Notes: generated by a model from the sequence alone, not told the origin. A DNA stretch of 34,269 bases from Conexibacter sp. (GCA_018263295.1 JADFCZ010000059.1:1-34269); one strand, 5' to 3'; counted from the stretch's first letter, positions 1 to 9,140 are shown. Program-made: numbers and translations.

Positions 1-180
1 CGGCGTCATCGGCCGGCTCACGTGCCGGGGCACGCTTCGCCGACCGCTTCCTTGACCTCGCACCCCCCGGCCTCGCCAGATAACCGGGCCAGGTGCCATC
101 GGCCGGCTCACGTGCCGGGGCACGCTTCGCCGACCGCTTCCTTGACCTCGCACCCCCCGGCCTCGCCGGACAGCCGGCTG
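1..180. repeat. Two tandem 90-bp non-coding repeat units (1-90, 91-180); 71-bp core identical at 7-77 and 97-167
   Basis: Direct reading: catcggccggctcacgtgccggggcacgcttcgccgaccgcttccttgacctcgcaccccccggcctcgcc occurs twice at 90-bp spacing. May extend upstream of the window. Confidence 0.95.
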
Positions 181-217
181 GTACGGCTCGAGCCGTCCCG
201 GTAGGCTCGCGCCTTCA

Positions 218-1195
218 GTGGCATTACGCGAATCGATAGCCAGGGCCCGAAACCGGCTGGGCCGGTTCCGTCCGGTCGTTGCGGCGGGCCAGATTCTGCA
301 CCGCGAGCAGCTGCGCCCGACGAGGCGCCGCTACCGCGAGCTCGGCATGAGCGGACCGTGGTTCGGTCTCGTCAGCCACTCCGAGGTCGCCGGGCGCGGT
401 CAGGGCGTGGCGCTGCTCGACCGCCCGGACGGGCTCGCCGAGCTGGAGGCCGACCCGCGGTTCGCCGCGCTCGATGCCTCGCTCCAGCAGGGCCTGCGCG
501 AGTGGCCGGAGACCGGCTACCTCGTCGCGAAGGGATTCTTCGACGCTCAGGAGGTCGCGGCGGCCAACGAGGAGGTCGACCGTTTCGCCGCCTCCGGCCG
601 GATTCAGCAACACCACCTCGACCCCCGGTACATGAACGTCCATCGCGAGTCGGCGGCCGTGGCAGCGCTGGCGGAGGACGAACGGGCCCTGGGCCTGATC
701 GAGCTGATCCTCGGCCGCCGGGCGGGGCTGTTCCAGACGATCTACTTCCAGACCGGGAGTCAACAGGAGGCCCACTCCGACGCCTTTCACATGATGACCG
801 AGCCACCTGGCTTCCTGGTCGGGATGTGGGTCGCGCTCGAGGACATCGACGAGGGTGCGGGGCCGGTCTTCTACGTGCCCGGCAGCCATCGGCTCCCCTA
901 CCTGATGTCGGAGGACCTCGGTGTGCCCGATCCACCGCCGCTGCTGATCGCCGACAAGGGCGACGCCTACGTGCGGCGCATGCGCGAGCTCGTCGCCGGC
1001 ACCGAGACCGTCAAGTTCACCGCCTCGGCGGGCGACGTCCTCTTCTGGCACCACAACCTGACCCACGGCGGCTCCGGGGTCACGCGCCCCGGAGCGACCC
1101 GCCGCAGCCTCGTCGGGCACTACTTCGCCCGCGACGTGCTCTGCTACCACGAGGTCACCGAACGCGGCGCGCTGATGCCCGCCGGGTTCGAGTAG
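218..1195 (+). CDS. Phytanoyl-CoA dioxygenase (PhyH) family protein
   Basis: HSDAFHMMTEPPGFLVGMWVALEDIDEGAGPVFYVPGSHRLPY (HxD plus PhyH-like core); GTG start. Confidence 0.85.
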   Translation: MALRESIARARNRLGRFRPVVAAGQILHREQLRPTRRRYRELGMSGPWFGLVSHSEVAGRGQGVALLDRPDGLAELEADPRFAALDASLQQGLREWPETGYLVAKGFFDAQEVAAANEEVDRFAASGRIQQHHLDPRYMNVHRESAAVAALAEDERALGLIELILGRRAGLFQTIYFQTGSQQEAHSDAFHMMTEPPGFLVGMWVALEDIDEGAGPVFYVPGSHRLPYLMSEDLGVPDPPPLLIADKGDAYVRRMRELVAGTETVKFTASAGDVLFWHHNLTHGGSGVTRPGATRRSLVGHYFARDVLCYHEVTERGALMPAGFE

Positions 1196-1226
1196 ACGCG
1201 ACGCCCCGATCTGTAGGGTCCCGGCC

Positions 1227-1502
1227 ATGTCGAAGGTGAAGATCCCACCGGTGCTTCGCGCCCAGACGGGCGGCGAGTCGGTCGTCGAGGCCGAGGGCGA
1301 GGACGTCGGCTCCGTGCTGCGGAGCCTCGCCGACGCCCATCCCGGCGTCAGCGGACAGATCTTCGACGATGCCGGTGAGCTCAACCGTTACGTCAACGTC
1401 TACCTCAACGACGAGGACGTGCGGTTGCTCGACGGCCTCGGCACCGCGGTCTCCGGATCCGACACGGTCGTGATCCTGCCGGCGATGGCCGGCGGCGCCT
1501 GA
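1227..1502 (+). CDS. cysO: MoaD/ThiS-family sulfur carrier protein, CysO-like, C-terminus ...PAMAGGA
   Basis: VNVYLNDEDVRLLDGLGTAVSGSDTVVILPAMAGG resembles mycobacterial CysO; ubiquitin-like fold, C-terminal Gly-Gly followed by one Ala. Confidence 0.8.
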   Translation: MSKVKIPPVLRAQTGGESVVEAEGEDVGSVLRSLADAHPGVSGQIFDDAGELNRYVNVYLNDEDVRLLDGLGTAVSGSDTVVILPAMAGGA

Positions 1503-1521
1503 GCGCGGTCGTCGCCGAGCG

Positions 1522-2628
1522 CTAGGGAGTTCCGCCGGTCAGGTCCGTGTAGGCGGTCCAGGACGGCTTCGTGTCGCGGTCGGCGTCGACCAGGCCCGCC
1601 GTCGCACACCAGCCGCACTCGCCGACGGCGGACTCGGTCGAGTCGTGCCACGTGTACCAGACGACCCCGTCGAGGCCGAGGTCCTCGCTCGAGTCGCTGA
1701 GCTCACCGAAGGTGTCGCTGAGCAGCTGCGCCTGCTCCTCCGGCGTCTTGGAGAGGTCGTTGCCGCCCTTCGGGTTCGATCCCCAGCCGATCTCGGTGGC
1801 CCACATCGGGGCGTCGCTGCCGGCCGCTTCGATCGTCTCCCGGGTCTTCTCGACTTGGTCGACGACCGCCTTCTCGTCGGGGCCGTAGGGATGCAGGCCG
1901 ACGATGTCGATAGCGTCGTCGACGCCGCTGATGTCGTAGAGCGAATCGATGAAGTCGTAAGAGACGATCGCGCCGTCCGACTGCGGGGTCGCGAACATCC
2001 CGGCGCTCATGATCTCCGCCTCGGGGTCCGCTTTGCGGATCACCTTGGACGACCGCCGGAGCAGGTCGGCGTAGGCGGCGGGATCGGGGGTCGGCGACCA
2101 GAAGGTCGACGAGTTCGGCTCGTTCCAGATCTCCCACTCGCGGATCGGGCGCGGGTCGGTGCCGGGGTTCGCGCCGGCGAACACCAGCCAGAAGTCGCCC
2201 TGGCTCCCGTAACGGCTCGCGGCGGCACCGACGAAGTCGGCCCAGGCGTCGAAGGTCTCCTCGTCGTTGGTGGGGGCTTGGTTCGGATCGGAGGCGTAGA
2301 CCGGCGGGGTCCCGTAGACGGTCACGAGCGGATCGAGGCCCGCGAGCGCGAGCGCGCCGAGGACCTGGTCGCTGCTCTGCCAGTTGTAGACGCCTTTCTC
2401 GGTCTCGATTCCCGACCACTGGAGAACCACGCGAACCGTCCCGAGTCCGCCGGCACGCATGCGCTCGTAGTCGCTCGGGTCCTGCAGACCCTCCGGCGCG
2501 ACGCCGTAGAACGGGTCGGCCGCGACCTCGGTGGGTTCGTCCTCGCCGCCGCAGCCGGCGAGGACCGCGATCGCGCAGATGGCGACGAGGGCGGCGATCG
2601 CCGCCGGGAGCTTCGCGAACCGGCTCAA
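1522..2628 (-). CDS. Lipoprotein glycoside hydrolase-like protein (clan GH-A type, GH5/GH39-like)
   Basis: Lipobox VLAGC after signal peptide; EIWNEPN and WATEIGWG motifs. Start set to TTG at 2628, overlapping the upstream TGA stop; the longer ORF to 3015 is unlikely. Confidence 0.75.
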   Translation of the reverse strand: MSRFAKLPAAIAALVAICAIAVLAGCGGEDEPTEVAADPFYGVAPEGLQDPSDYERMRAGGLGTVRVVLQWSGIETEKGVYNWQSSDQVLGALALAGLDPLVTVYGTPPVYASDPNQAPTNDEETFDAWADFVGAAASRYGSQGDFWLVFAGANPGTDPRPIREWEIWNEPNSSTFWSPTPDPAAYADLLRRSSKVIRKADPEAEIMSAGMFATPQSDGAIVSYDFIDSLYDISGVDDAIDIVGLHPYGPDEKAVVDQVEKTRETIEAAGSDAPMWATEIGWGSNPKGGNDLSKTPEEQAQLLSDTFGELSDSSEDLGLDGVVWYTWHDSTESAVGECGWCATAGLVDADRDTKPSWTAYTDLTGGTP

Positions 2629-2987
2629 CGCGTCGCGTGCGAGCTCGAGCGGCGGCTGGAGATGCTGAGCAGGGCGATCGCGGCGAGGGCGAGGAGGCCG
2701 GCGGCGAACGCGCCCGGGAAAGAGGAAACCGCGTCGCCGAGCGTGGCGAGCGGCGTGGGCGGAGGGTCCTGCTCGCCCACGACCCCGCGCTGGATGCCGT
2801 CGCCGGCGTCGTTCGCCGTCGCGGCCGCCCCGGCGGCCAAGCCATTGTTGGCCTGACGGAAGCCCGGGATCTCGAGGACGTACTCGTCGCTCGCGGTCGC
2901 GGCGGCGGATGCGGTGGCGGGGACTGCGGTCAGCGCCGCTACGATCGCGATCGCAAGCCAGGCCTTCCTTCGGGTCGGGCAGATCAT
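2625..2987 (-). CDS. Small secreted/membrane protein: signal peptide, SDEYVLEIPG segment, C-terminal TM with basic tail
   Basis: N-terminal hydrophobic segment ending ASA; C-terminal GAFAAGLLALAAIALLSISSRRSS; stop overlaps the start of the glycosidase gene. Confidence 0.65.
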   Translation of the reverse strand: MICPTRRKAWLAIAIVAALTAVPATASAAATASDEYVLEIPGFRQANNGLAAGAAATANDAGDGIQRGVVGEQDPPPTPLATLGDAVSSFPGAFAAGLLALAAIALLSISSRRSSSHATR

Positions 2988-3002
2988 CGACGCCAGACGA
3001 TA

Positions 3003-4940
3003 GTGAAAGCCTCACCAGGGATTGCCGGGAAGCTCCCGGAGCTCGTTCCGGGAGCCGCGGCCGCGGTCGTCGTGGTCGCGCTCTCCCTGGAGAGCGGCGG
3101 TTACGGCTCCGAGGTGCTCGGAATCGCCTCCGCCCTGACCTGGATCGCGGTTCTCGCCACGGCGCTGGGCCCGGCCCGGGAGCGAGCCCTGAGCCGGCAC
3201 TTCCTGATCGCGGCCGGCGCGCTCGCGTTGATCGCGGTCTACGCGGCGCTCTCGCTGGGGTGGTCGCTCGACCGTGGAGCGGGGTTCGAGGACGTCGTTC
3301 GCCTGTCCGGCTACCTCGGGGCGTTCCTGCTGACGGGGCTCTTGGTCGGGCCGGGGAGAGGCCCGTCGGTCCTGATCGGGCTGGCGGCGGGACTGGTGGC
3401 AGTGAGCGCGATCGCGGTCGCCTCCCGCCTCGCGGGCGTCGGCGCGGGCGATGTCGGCCTGGTTTCCTCGATGGGGTCCTCGGCGGGCCGCCTCAGCTAC
3501 CCGGTCGGCTACTGGAACGCCCTCGGCTCGATGGCGGCGATGTCCGTTCCCGTGCTCGTCTGGATCGCGGCGTCGTCGCGGGGGCGGGCGGCCTCCTCCG
3601 CCGCACTCGCTGCGATGCCGATCGTCGGCCTCGCCGCCTTCATGACCTCCTCTCGCGGGGCGCTGATTGCGATCGCGGTCGGCGCCGCGGTGGCGATCGC
3701 GGCGTCCCGCTCTCGCAGCAGGGCGATCGCGGCGCTCGCGGTCGGCGTGACCTGCTCGATTCCCGCCGCCGTCGCCGCGACCCTGGGTGACGGCATCCTC
3801 GATGCCCCCCTCGTGACACCGGGGCGGGAGGAGGCAGTCGTCGGCGCGGCGCTGTTGGCGGGCGTGGCTGCGGCGGCCGCAATCGGCCCGGCAGCAGTGT
3901 CGCGCGGCTCCGCCATCGCGATCCCCGGCCTGCGGATGCGGCACGTCCTCGGCGCGTCCTTGGTCGCGCTCGTGGCCCTGGTCCTCGTCGTCGGCCCCGG
4001 GCGGATCGCCGGCGACTTCGCGGCGACATCGGGACGGGAGGCGAGCACGGGATCGGGGGAGCTCTCGGTCACCGGCTCCGGCCGCGCCCAGTTCTGGTCA
4101 GCCGCTGTCGATGCCGCCGGCGACGAGCCGTTTCGCGGCATCGGGGCCGGCAGTTTCGGCCTCTACTGGAACCGTCACGGCGACCTCGAGACGCCGGTGC
4201 GGAACGCGCACTCCGAACCGCTCGAGCTGCTCGCCGAGCTCGGCATCGTCGGGCTGGCGGCATTCCTCGTCTTCTTCGCGGCGGTCGCCGCCTCCGCGAT
4301 CCCCCTCTCGCGGATGCGAGACGGCGCCGCTCCCGGTGCCGCGCTCGGGCTGATCTCCACGGGCCTGCTCGGCGTCCTGATCGACTGGATCTGGGCCGTT
4401 CCGGCGGCCGCGATGCCGATCCTCGTCGCGGCGGCCCTCTGCGTGAACGGGGCCATTGCACCCGGCCGTTGGCGGAACGTGCCGGCGGCGGGGCAGCCGA
4501 TTCGAGTCCCGGCGCCCGCGGTTGCGCTCGTCGTCGCCGTCCTGGCAGTGCCTGCGCTGTGGTCGGCGGGCGTCCTCGCCGCATCCGGCAACCGGATGAA
4601 CGCCTCCGACGACGCATTGGCGGCGGGCCGCCTCGACGACGCGGCGGCTGCGGCCCGCTCGGCGACCGCGATCGAGCCGTGGAACCCGGAGCCGTGGCTG
4701 CAGCTGGCAACGATCGAGCAGGCCGCGGGCAACATCGATGCCGCCCGCCTCGCTACGCGGCGAGCGATCGAGATCACCCCGGATGACTTCCGCGCCTGGT
4801 TGCTCGCCTCGAGTCTCGAGGTTGCGCTCGGCAACCGCAGGGTGGGGGTGATCTACGCGGACGCGGCGCTGTCGTTGGCGCCGCTGGTGATTCCGAGGGC
4901 CTTGATCGAGCCGGGTCTGGGCGCCGGCTCCGGTTCGTGA
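3003..4940 (+). CDS. O-antigen ligase/polymerase (Wzy/WaaL-like) membrane protein with C-terminal TPR-like region
   Basis: Multi-TM; RNAHSEPLELLAELGIVGLAAFL motif; Ala-rich helical repeats at the C-terminus. GTG start at 3003 proposed. Confidence 0.8.
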   Translation: MKASPGIAGKLPELVPGAAAAVVVVALSLESGGYGSEVLGIASALTWIAVLATALGPARERALSRHFLIAAGALALIAVYAALSLGWSLDRGAGFEDVVRLSGYLGAFLLTGLLVGPGRGPSVLIGLAAGLVAVSAIAVASRLAGVGAGDVGLVSSMGSSAGRLSYPVGYWNALGSMAAMSVPVLVWIAASSRGRAASSAALAAMPIVGLAAFMTSSRGALIAIAVGAAVAIAASRSRSRAIAALAVGVTCSIPAAVAATLGDGILDAPLVTPGREEAVVGAALLAGVAAAAAIGPAAVSRGSAIAIPGLRMRHVLGASLVALVALVLVVGPGRIAGDFAATSGREASTGSGELSVTGSGRAQFWSAAVDAAGDEPFRGIGAGSFGLYWNRHGDLETPVRNAHSEPLELLAELGIVGLAAFLVFFAAVAASAIPLSRMRDGAAPGAALGLISTGLLGVLIDWIWAVPAAAMPILVAAALCVNGAIAPGRWRNVPAAGQPIRVPAPAVALVVAVLAVPALWSAGVLAASGNRMNASDDALAAGRLDDAAAAARSATAIEPWNPEPWLQLATIEQAAGNIDAARLATRRAIEITPDDFRAWLLASSLEVALGNRRVGVIYADAALSLAPLVIPRALIEPGLGAGSGS

Positions 4941-5024
4941 TATCCGGACCGCAGGTCTATGCTCTCTGGCTGAATGCAGGCAGAAAGCTCATCAGGGATT
5001 TCGACCACCAGGGGCGAGGGCTAG

Positions 5025-6473
5025 ATGCCTCACATCGCCGGCCGTGAGGCCGTAACCGAGGGTTCCGCGGAGCCGCGCGATGCTGTGGCTCCGGTCGTCG
5101 CCGCCACGCGCGGGGCGATCCCGGTCCGGCGCGGGCGTTGGTGGCGCGATGCGCGAAGAAGGCGGCTGCTCGCGATCGCGGACCTCTGTGCGGCGACGGT
5201 CGCGACGCTGATCGCGACCGTGCCGGCCACCGGCACCTTCTGGGCCCTTCTCTTCCTGCCGCTCTGGCCGCTTCTGGCCAAGCTCTTCGGCCTCTACGAT
5301 CGCGACCACCGGGCTCTCCGGCACCTCACCGCGGACGAGGTGCCCTCGCTGGTCGCCTGGGCCGCGCTGACGACCGCGGCCGTCGTGTTGCTGCTCTCGC
5401 TGACGCCGGTCGGCTTCGTCGAGCGGGGGACCATGTTGGAGCTCTTCCTCCTCGCCGCCGTCGTGGGGATCGGCTTCCGGTCGCTGGCGCGGTCGCTGTG
5501 GTGGCGGTGGACGCCGCCTGAGCTGGTCGGTCTCGTCGGTGACGGTCCGGACCTCGCCTCGCTGCAGCGCAAGTTCCAGCTCTTCAAGGAGATGCACCTC
5601 GAGCTCGCCGCCGTCCGGGAGATCGGCGAGCTCGGCACCGGCCGCGAGCGCGAGGACGAGCTCGTCGCCCTGACTGATCGGGTCGACCGGATCGTGGTCG
5701 CGGCGACCGGGGTCGAGGCCGATCTGATCGGCTACCTGAAGGACCTTTGCCACAGCCGCCAGGTGAAGATCAGCGTCGTCTCGCCGCTGCGCGGCAAGGC
5801 GCTGCCATCGGGGCGCTTCGTGCACCTCGCCGACCTCCCGATCCTCGAGTACAACACGTGGGACCCGTCGCGGTCCTCGATGCTGATCCGGCGCCTCTTC
5901 GACGTGACCGCCGCCTCCGTCGGCCTCCTGCTGTTCGCTCCGTTCGCGATCGTCTTCGCGATCGCGATCAAGCTCGACAGCCCCGGCCCGATCGTGTTCT
6001 CGCAGATCCGCGCCGGCCTCGACGGCCGTCCGTTCCGGATGTACAAGCTGCGGACGATGACGGTCGATGCCGAGGCCGAGCTCGAAGGCCTCGTCGATAT
6101 CCACGAGCTCGAAGAGCCGGTCTTCAAGTTGCGGGACGATCCGCGGGTGACCAGGGTCGGTGCGTTCCTGCGCCGGCTCAGCCTCGACGAGGTGCCGCAG
6201 CTCGTCAACGTCCTGGTCGGCGAGATGAGCATCGTCGGACCGCGGCCCGAGCAGGTCGAGCTCGTCGAGCGCTACACCGACGCCGAGCGGGTCCGGCTCA
6301 GCGTCAAGCCCGGGGTCACGGGCCCGATGCAGGTGTTCGGCCGCAGCGAGCTCACGTTCTCCGAGCGGCACGCCGTCGAGATCCAGTACATCGAGAACCC
6401 GTCCATGGCTCAGGACCTGAGGATCCTCATCCACACGCTCCCCGCGGTCATCCGCGGTACCGGCGCGTTCTGA
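5025..6473 (+). CDS. Polyprenyl-phosphate hexose-1-phosphate transferase (WcaJ/WbaP-type exopolysaccharide glycosylphosphotransferase)
   Basis: RLFDVTAASVGLLLFAPFAIVFAIAIKLDSPGPIVFSQIRAGLDGRPFRMYKLRTM and RRLSLDEVPQLVNVLVGEMSIVGPRPEQ motifs. Confidence 0.92.
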   Translation: MPHIAGREAVTEGSAEPRDAVAPVVAATRGAIPVRRGRWWRDARRRRLLAIADLCAATVATLIATVPATGTFWALLFLPLWPLLAKLFGLYDRDHRALRHLTADEVPSLVAWAALTTAAVVLLLSLTPVGFVERGTMLELFLLAAVVGIGFRSLARSLWWRWTPPELVGLVGDGPDLASLQRKFQLFKEMHLELAAVREIGELGTGREREDELVALTDRVDRIVVAATGVEADLIGYLKDLCHSRQVKISVVSPLRGKALPSGRFVHLADLPILEYNTWDPSRSSMLIRRLFDVTAASVGLLLFAPFAIVFAIAIKLDSPGPIVFSQIRAGLDGRPFRMYKLRTMTVDAEAELEGLVDIHELEEPVFKLRDDPRVTRVGAFLRRLSLDEVPQLVNVLVGEMSIVGPRPEQVELVERYTDAERVRLSVKPGVTGPMQVFGRSELTFSERHAVEIQYIENPSMAQDLRILIHTLPAVIRGTGAF

Positions 6474-6486
6474 GCCCCGCGCGAGC

Positions 6487-7452
6487 GTGAGCGCCGCGAC
6501 GGTCATCGTCCCGTCCCAGTCCCCGGCCGGGGGTCGTCTCGACCGCCTGCTCGCTTCGCTGGCCGCGCAGACCATCGAGCACGAGACGATCGTCATCGAC
6601 AACGACTCCCCGGGTCGTGCGGTGACCGCGACCTGCTCGGCCTACGACTTCGCCGAGGTGGTGCCGCTCGATCGCAACGCCGGCTTCTCGGTGCCGATGA
6701 ATCTCGGCGCGCGGCGGGCCTCGACCGAGACGCTCGTGCTGCTCAACGACGATTGCGTCTGCGATCCGGACTTCGTCGAGCGGCTCATCGCGCCGCTCGA
6801 CCCCGCCGCGGGGATCGTGATGACCTCGGGGGTCCTTCGCGACTGGCGGCATCCCGATCTGATCGACAGCGCCGGCATGGAGCTCGACCGGACCCTGCTC
6901 GTCTACGACTACCTGAACGGCGAGCCGCTGTCGGCGCTCGCCGACGCCGCCGACCCGATCGGACCTTCGCCGAAGGCGGCCGCATTCGATCGCGACGCGT
7001 TTCTCGACGTCGGCGGCTTCGACGAGCGTCTCTTCGCCTACTGGGAGGACGTCGATCTCGCGCTGAAGATGCTCGAGGCCGGCGGCGACTGCCGGCTCGC
7101 GCCGGACGCGCTCGGCGTCCACGAGCACTCGGCTACGCTCGGCTCGGGATCGCGCGGTAAGAACTACCTGACCGGTTTCGGCCGTGGCTACGTGCTCCGG
7201 AAATGGGGCGTCCTGACCCCGTCCCGGCTGCCGGCCGTCGTCGCGCGGGACCTCGTCATCCTCGGCGGCCAGGCGGCGATCGACCGGACCGTGAGCGGGG
7301 TCGGCGGCCGGATCCGGGGCTGGCGGACCGCTCGGCACACCCACGCCTATCCGGCTGCGATCGCGGCTCGCGGCGGAGCCTCGCCCTACCTTCGCAACCT
7401 CCAGCGCCGGCTGCAGCGGCGGGGCAAGCTGTCCGCCCCGGGCCCCGGCTAG
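6487..7452 (+). CDS. Glycosyltransferase family 2
   Basis: TVIVPSQSPAGG...VIDNDSPG...NDDCVCDPDF...FDERLFAYWEDVDLALKMLEAG. Confidence 0.88.
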   Translation: MSAATVIVPSQSPAGGRLDRLLASLAAQTIEHETIVIDNDSPGRAVTATCSAYDFAEVVPLDRNAGFSVPMNLGARRASTETLVLLNDDCVCDPDFVERLIAPLDPAAGIVMTSGVLRDWRHPDLIDSAGMELDRTLLVYDYLNGEPLSALADAADPIGPSPKAAAFDRDAFLDVGGFDERLFAYWEDVDLALKMLEAGGDCRLAPDALGVHEHSATLGSGSRGKNYLTGFGRGYVLRKWGVLTPSRLPAVVARDLVILGGQAAIDRTVSGVGGRIRGWRTARHTHAYPAAIAARGGASPYLRNLQRRLQRRGKLSAPGPG

Positions 7453-7483
7453 GAGAGCTCCGCCCGCCGACGCTCCCCGACAC

Positions 7484-7900
7484 CTATCTCTCGTCGATTC
7501 CCCCGAGGACCGGCTTGAGGTCGAGGACGGGGGTGCCGTCGACCGCCTCCAGGCCCGTCACCACAAGCTCGGTTCCGTCGATCTCGCGTACCTGAACGCG
7601 GTGCAGGCCGATCGGATTCGGGCGCGCCGGCGAGCGGGTGGCGAAGACGCCGAGCCGGGGACGGGAGGCGTCGCCCCGAGGGTGGACGCGGGTCACGTCC
7701 CGGTCGGCACGGTCGAGCCAGGTGATGACGATCAGCTCGTCGCCGGGCTCGATCCCCTCCATGGCGTCATGGACTTCATCGTCGATGACGATCGATGCCG
7801 GGGGAGCTCCCTCGTCGCCCTGCTTCGGGGCGTCGGCGGGGTCCGTCAGCGGCGACGACACGACGCCGATCCGGAAGAGCCGCGGTTCCATCTCTCGCAT
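7484..7900 (-). CDS. trmO: TrmO-like tRNA (N6-threonylcarbamoyladenosine) methyltransferase family
   Basis: RIGVVSSP..., LGVFATRSPARPNPIGLHRVQV, VDGTPVLDLKPVL motifs of the YaeB/TsaA/TrmO family. Confidence 0.85.
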   Translation of the reverse strand: MREMEPRLFRIGVVSSPLTDPADAPKQGDEGAPPASIVIDDEVHDAMEGIEPGDELIVITWLDRADRDVTRVHPRGDASRPRLGVFATRSPARPNPIGLHRVQVREIDGTELVVTGLEAVDGTPVLDLKPVLGGIDER

Positions 7901-7933
7901 CGCTGGAGAGCCTAGAACCTCAGCGGCGGGGCC

Positions 7934-9061
7934 TCAGCGCCGCGCGATCGCGGCGAACTCGCTGAGCAGCGGCTTCGCGGTCCCGTCCTCGTTGAGCAGG
8001 CCCGAGGTGCTGCACCAGCCGCAGACCGAGTCGGGCCCGTCCTTCCACTGGTACCAGACGGCCCTGCCGATGTTCATCCGCTTCCGCTCCTGGAGCATCA
8101 TCCGGAAGGCGTCGCGGAGGTTCCGGCGCTGCTTCGCCGCGGAGACGATCAGCGGGTTCGAGCTGCTGCCCTTGCCCCAGCCGATCTCGGTCACCCAGAT
8201 CGGCGTCTTCTTCAGCTTCGCCTTGTCGAGCACCTCGCGGGTCAGCTTGATCTGCTTCTTGACGTCCTTGACGGCCCCGGTGTAGGGGTGGATGGCGATC
8301 GTGTCCGCGGCTTTGGCGGCGGTCTTCGAGCGCAGCATCTTCTTCAGGTAGGCGTCCCCGTCATCGGCCCGGCGGTTGACCGGCTGGGAGATGACCCCGG
8401 CGGAGACGACGTCGGCCGCCGGGTCCTCGGCGTGGATGACCTTCGCCGAGATCGACAGCAGCCTGCCGTAGGCCCTCGGGTTCGGATCGGCCCAGTTGTT
8501 GAAGGAGTTCGGCTCGTTCCACACCTGCCAGTCCTCGATCGGGTGCTCGGGCAGGAGCGGGTTCTCGGTCCAGAAGACGCCGTCGGGGCCGTAGCGGCGG
8601 ACCAGTTCGGCCAGGTAGCCCTTCCACGTGCCGGTGGCCTTCGGGGAGTCGAGTGGGGTGGACCCGCGCTCGTGGTCGCCGGGGGTCCCGAGCAGGACCG
8701 GGAGCACGTCGATCCCCTGCTCGGCGGCGCCGGTGACGATCGCGTCGAAGGTGGTCCAGTCGTAGTCGGCGGCGGTGAGCGGCGCCTCCGGCAGCGGCGC
8801 CAACGGGTAGGCCTGATGGAAGACGAAGCCGGTCCGGACGAAGCCGACGTCGCTGGTTGCCATCTCCCCGAAGTCGGCGGTCGCGGCGGCGAGCGGATGC
8901 ACGCCGAAGAACCCCTTCGGGGCCTGTGCGGCGTCGGAGCGGGCGGGCATGCAGACCGCGGCGATCAGGGCCAGCAGCGCGATCGTCAGCGCCGCACGTC
9001 CAGATATCCGGCTACGGGTCCGGGTCGCCGGCCTCGCCCCGGTTGTCGGAGCTGCTGACAC
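7934..9061 (-). CDS. Secreted glycoside hydrolase-like protein, paralogous to 1522-2628
   Basis: Signal peptide; QVWNEPNSFNNW and WVTEIGWGK; shares C-terminal CGWC(S/A)T..GL with 1522-2628. GTG start at 9061 is tentative; ORF open to 9163. Confidence 0.75.
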   Translation of the reverse strand: MSAAPTTGARPATRTRSRISGRAALTIALLALIAAVCMPARSDAAQAPKGFFGVHPLAAATADFGEMATSDVGFVRTGFVFHQAYPLAPLPEAPLTAADYDWTTFDAIVTGAAEQGIDVLPVLLGTPGDHERGSTPLDSPKATGTWKGYLAELVRRYGPDGVFWTENPLLPEHPIEDWQVWNEPNSFNNWADPNPRAYGRLLSISAKVIHAEDPAADVVSAGVISQPVNRRADDGDAYLKKMLRSKTAAKAADTIAIHPYTGAVKDVKKQIKLTREVLDKAKLKKTPIWVTEIGWGKGSSSNPLIVSAAKQRRNLRDAFRMMLQERKRMNIGRAVWYQWKDGPDSVCGWCSTSGLLNEDGTAKPLLSEFAAIARR

Positions 9062-9140
9062 GGAGGCGAAAGGGTAGCGAGTCGGTCCGGACGCCCACAA
9101 GGGCCACCGGACCGCCGCGGGCCGCCGGCCGAACGAAGGT

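Noticed and set aside
7-167. Possible CRISPR array
   Set aside because: Only two long units, 71-bp identical core with 19-bp gap, no spacer/repeat pattern and no cas genes.
22-204. 60-aa ORF with repeated MPGHASPTASLTSHPPASPD
   Set aside because: Produced by reading through the 90-bp tandem non-coding repeat; a diverged copy lies elsewhere in non-coding DNA.
224-1384. 386-aa minus-strand ORF
   Set aside because: Antisense shadow of PhyH and the CysO-like gene.
1771-1785. cgggttcgatcccca, resembling a tRNA T-arm
   Set aside because: Lies in the glycosidase coding frame; no acceptor, D or anticodon stems around it.
4992-6602. 536-aa minus-strand ORF
   Set aside because: Antisense shadow of the glycosylphosphotransferase gene.
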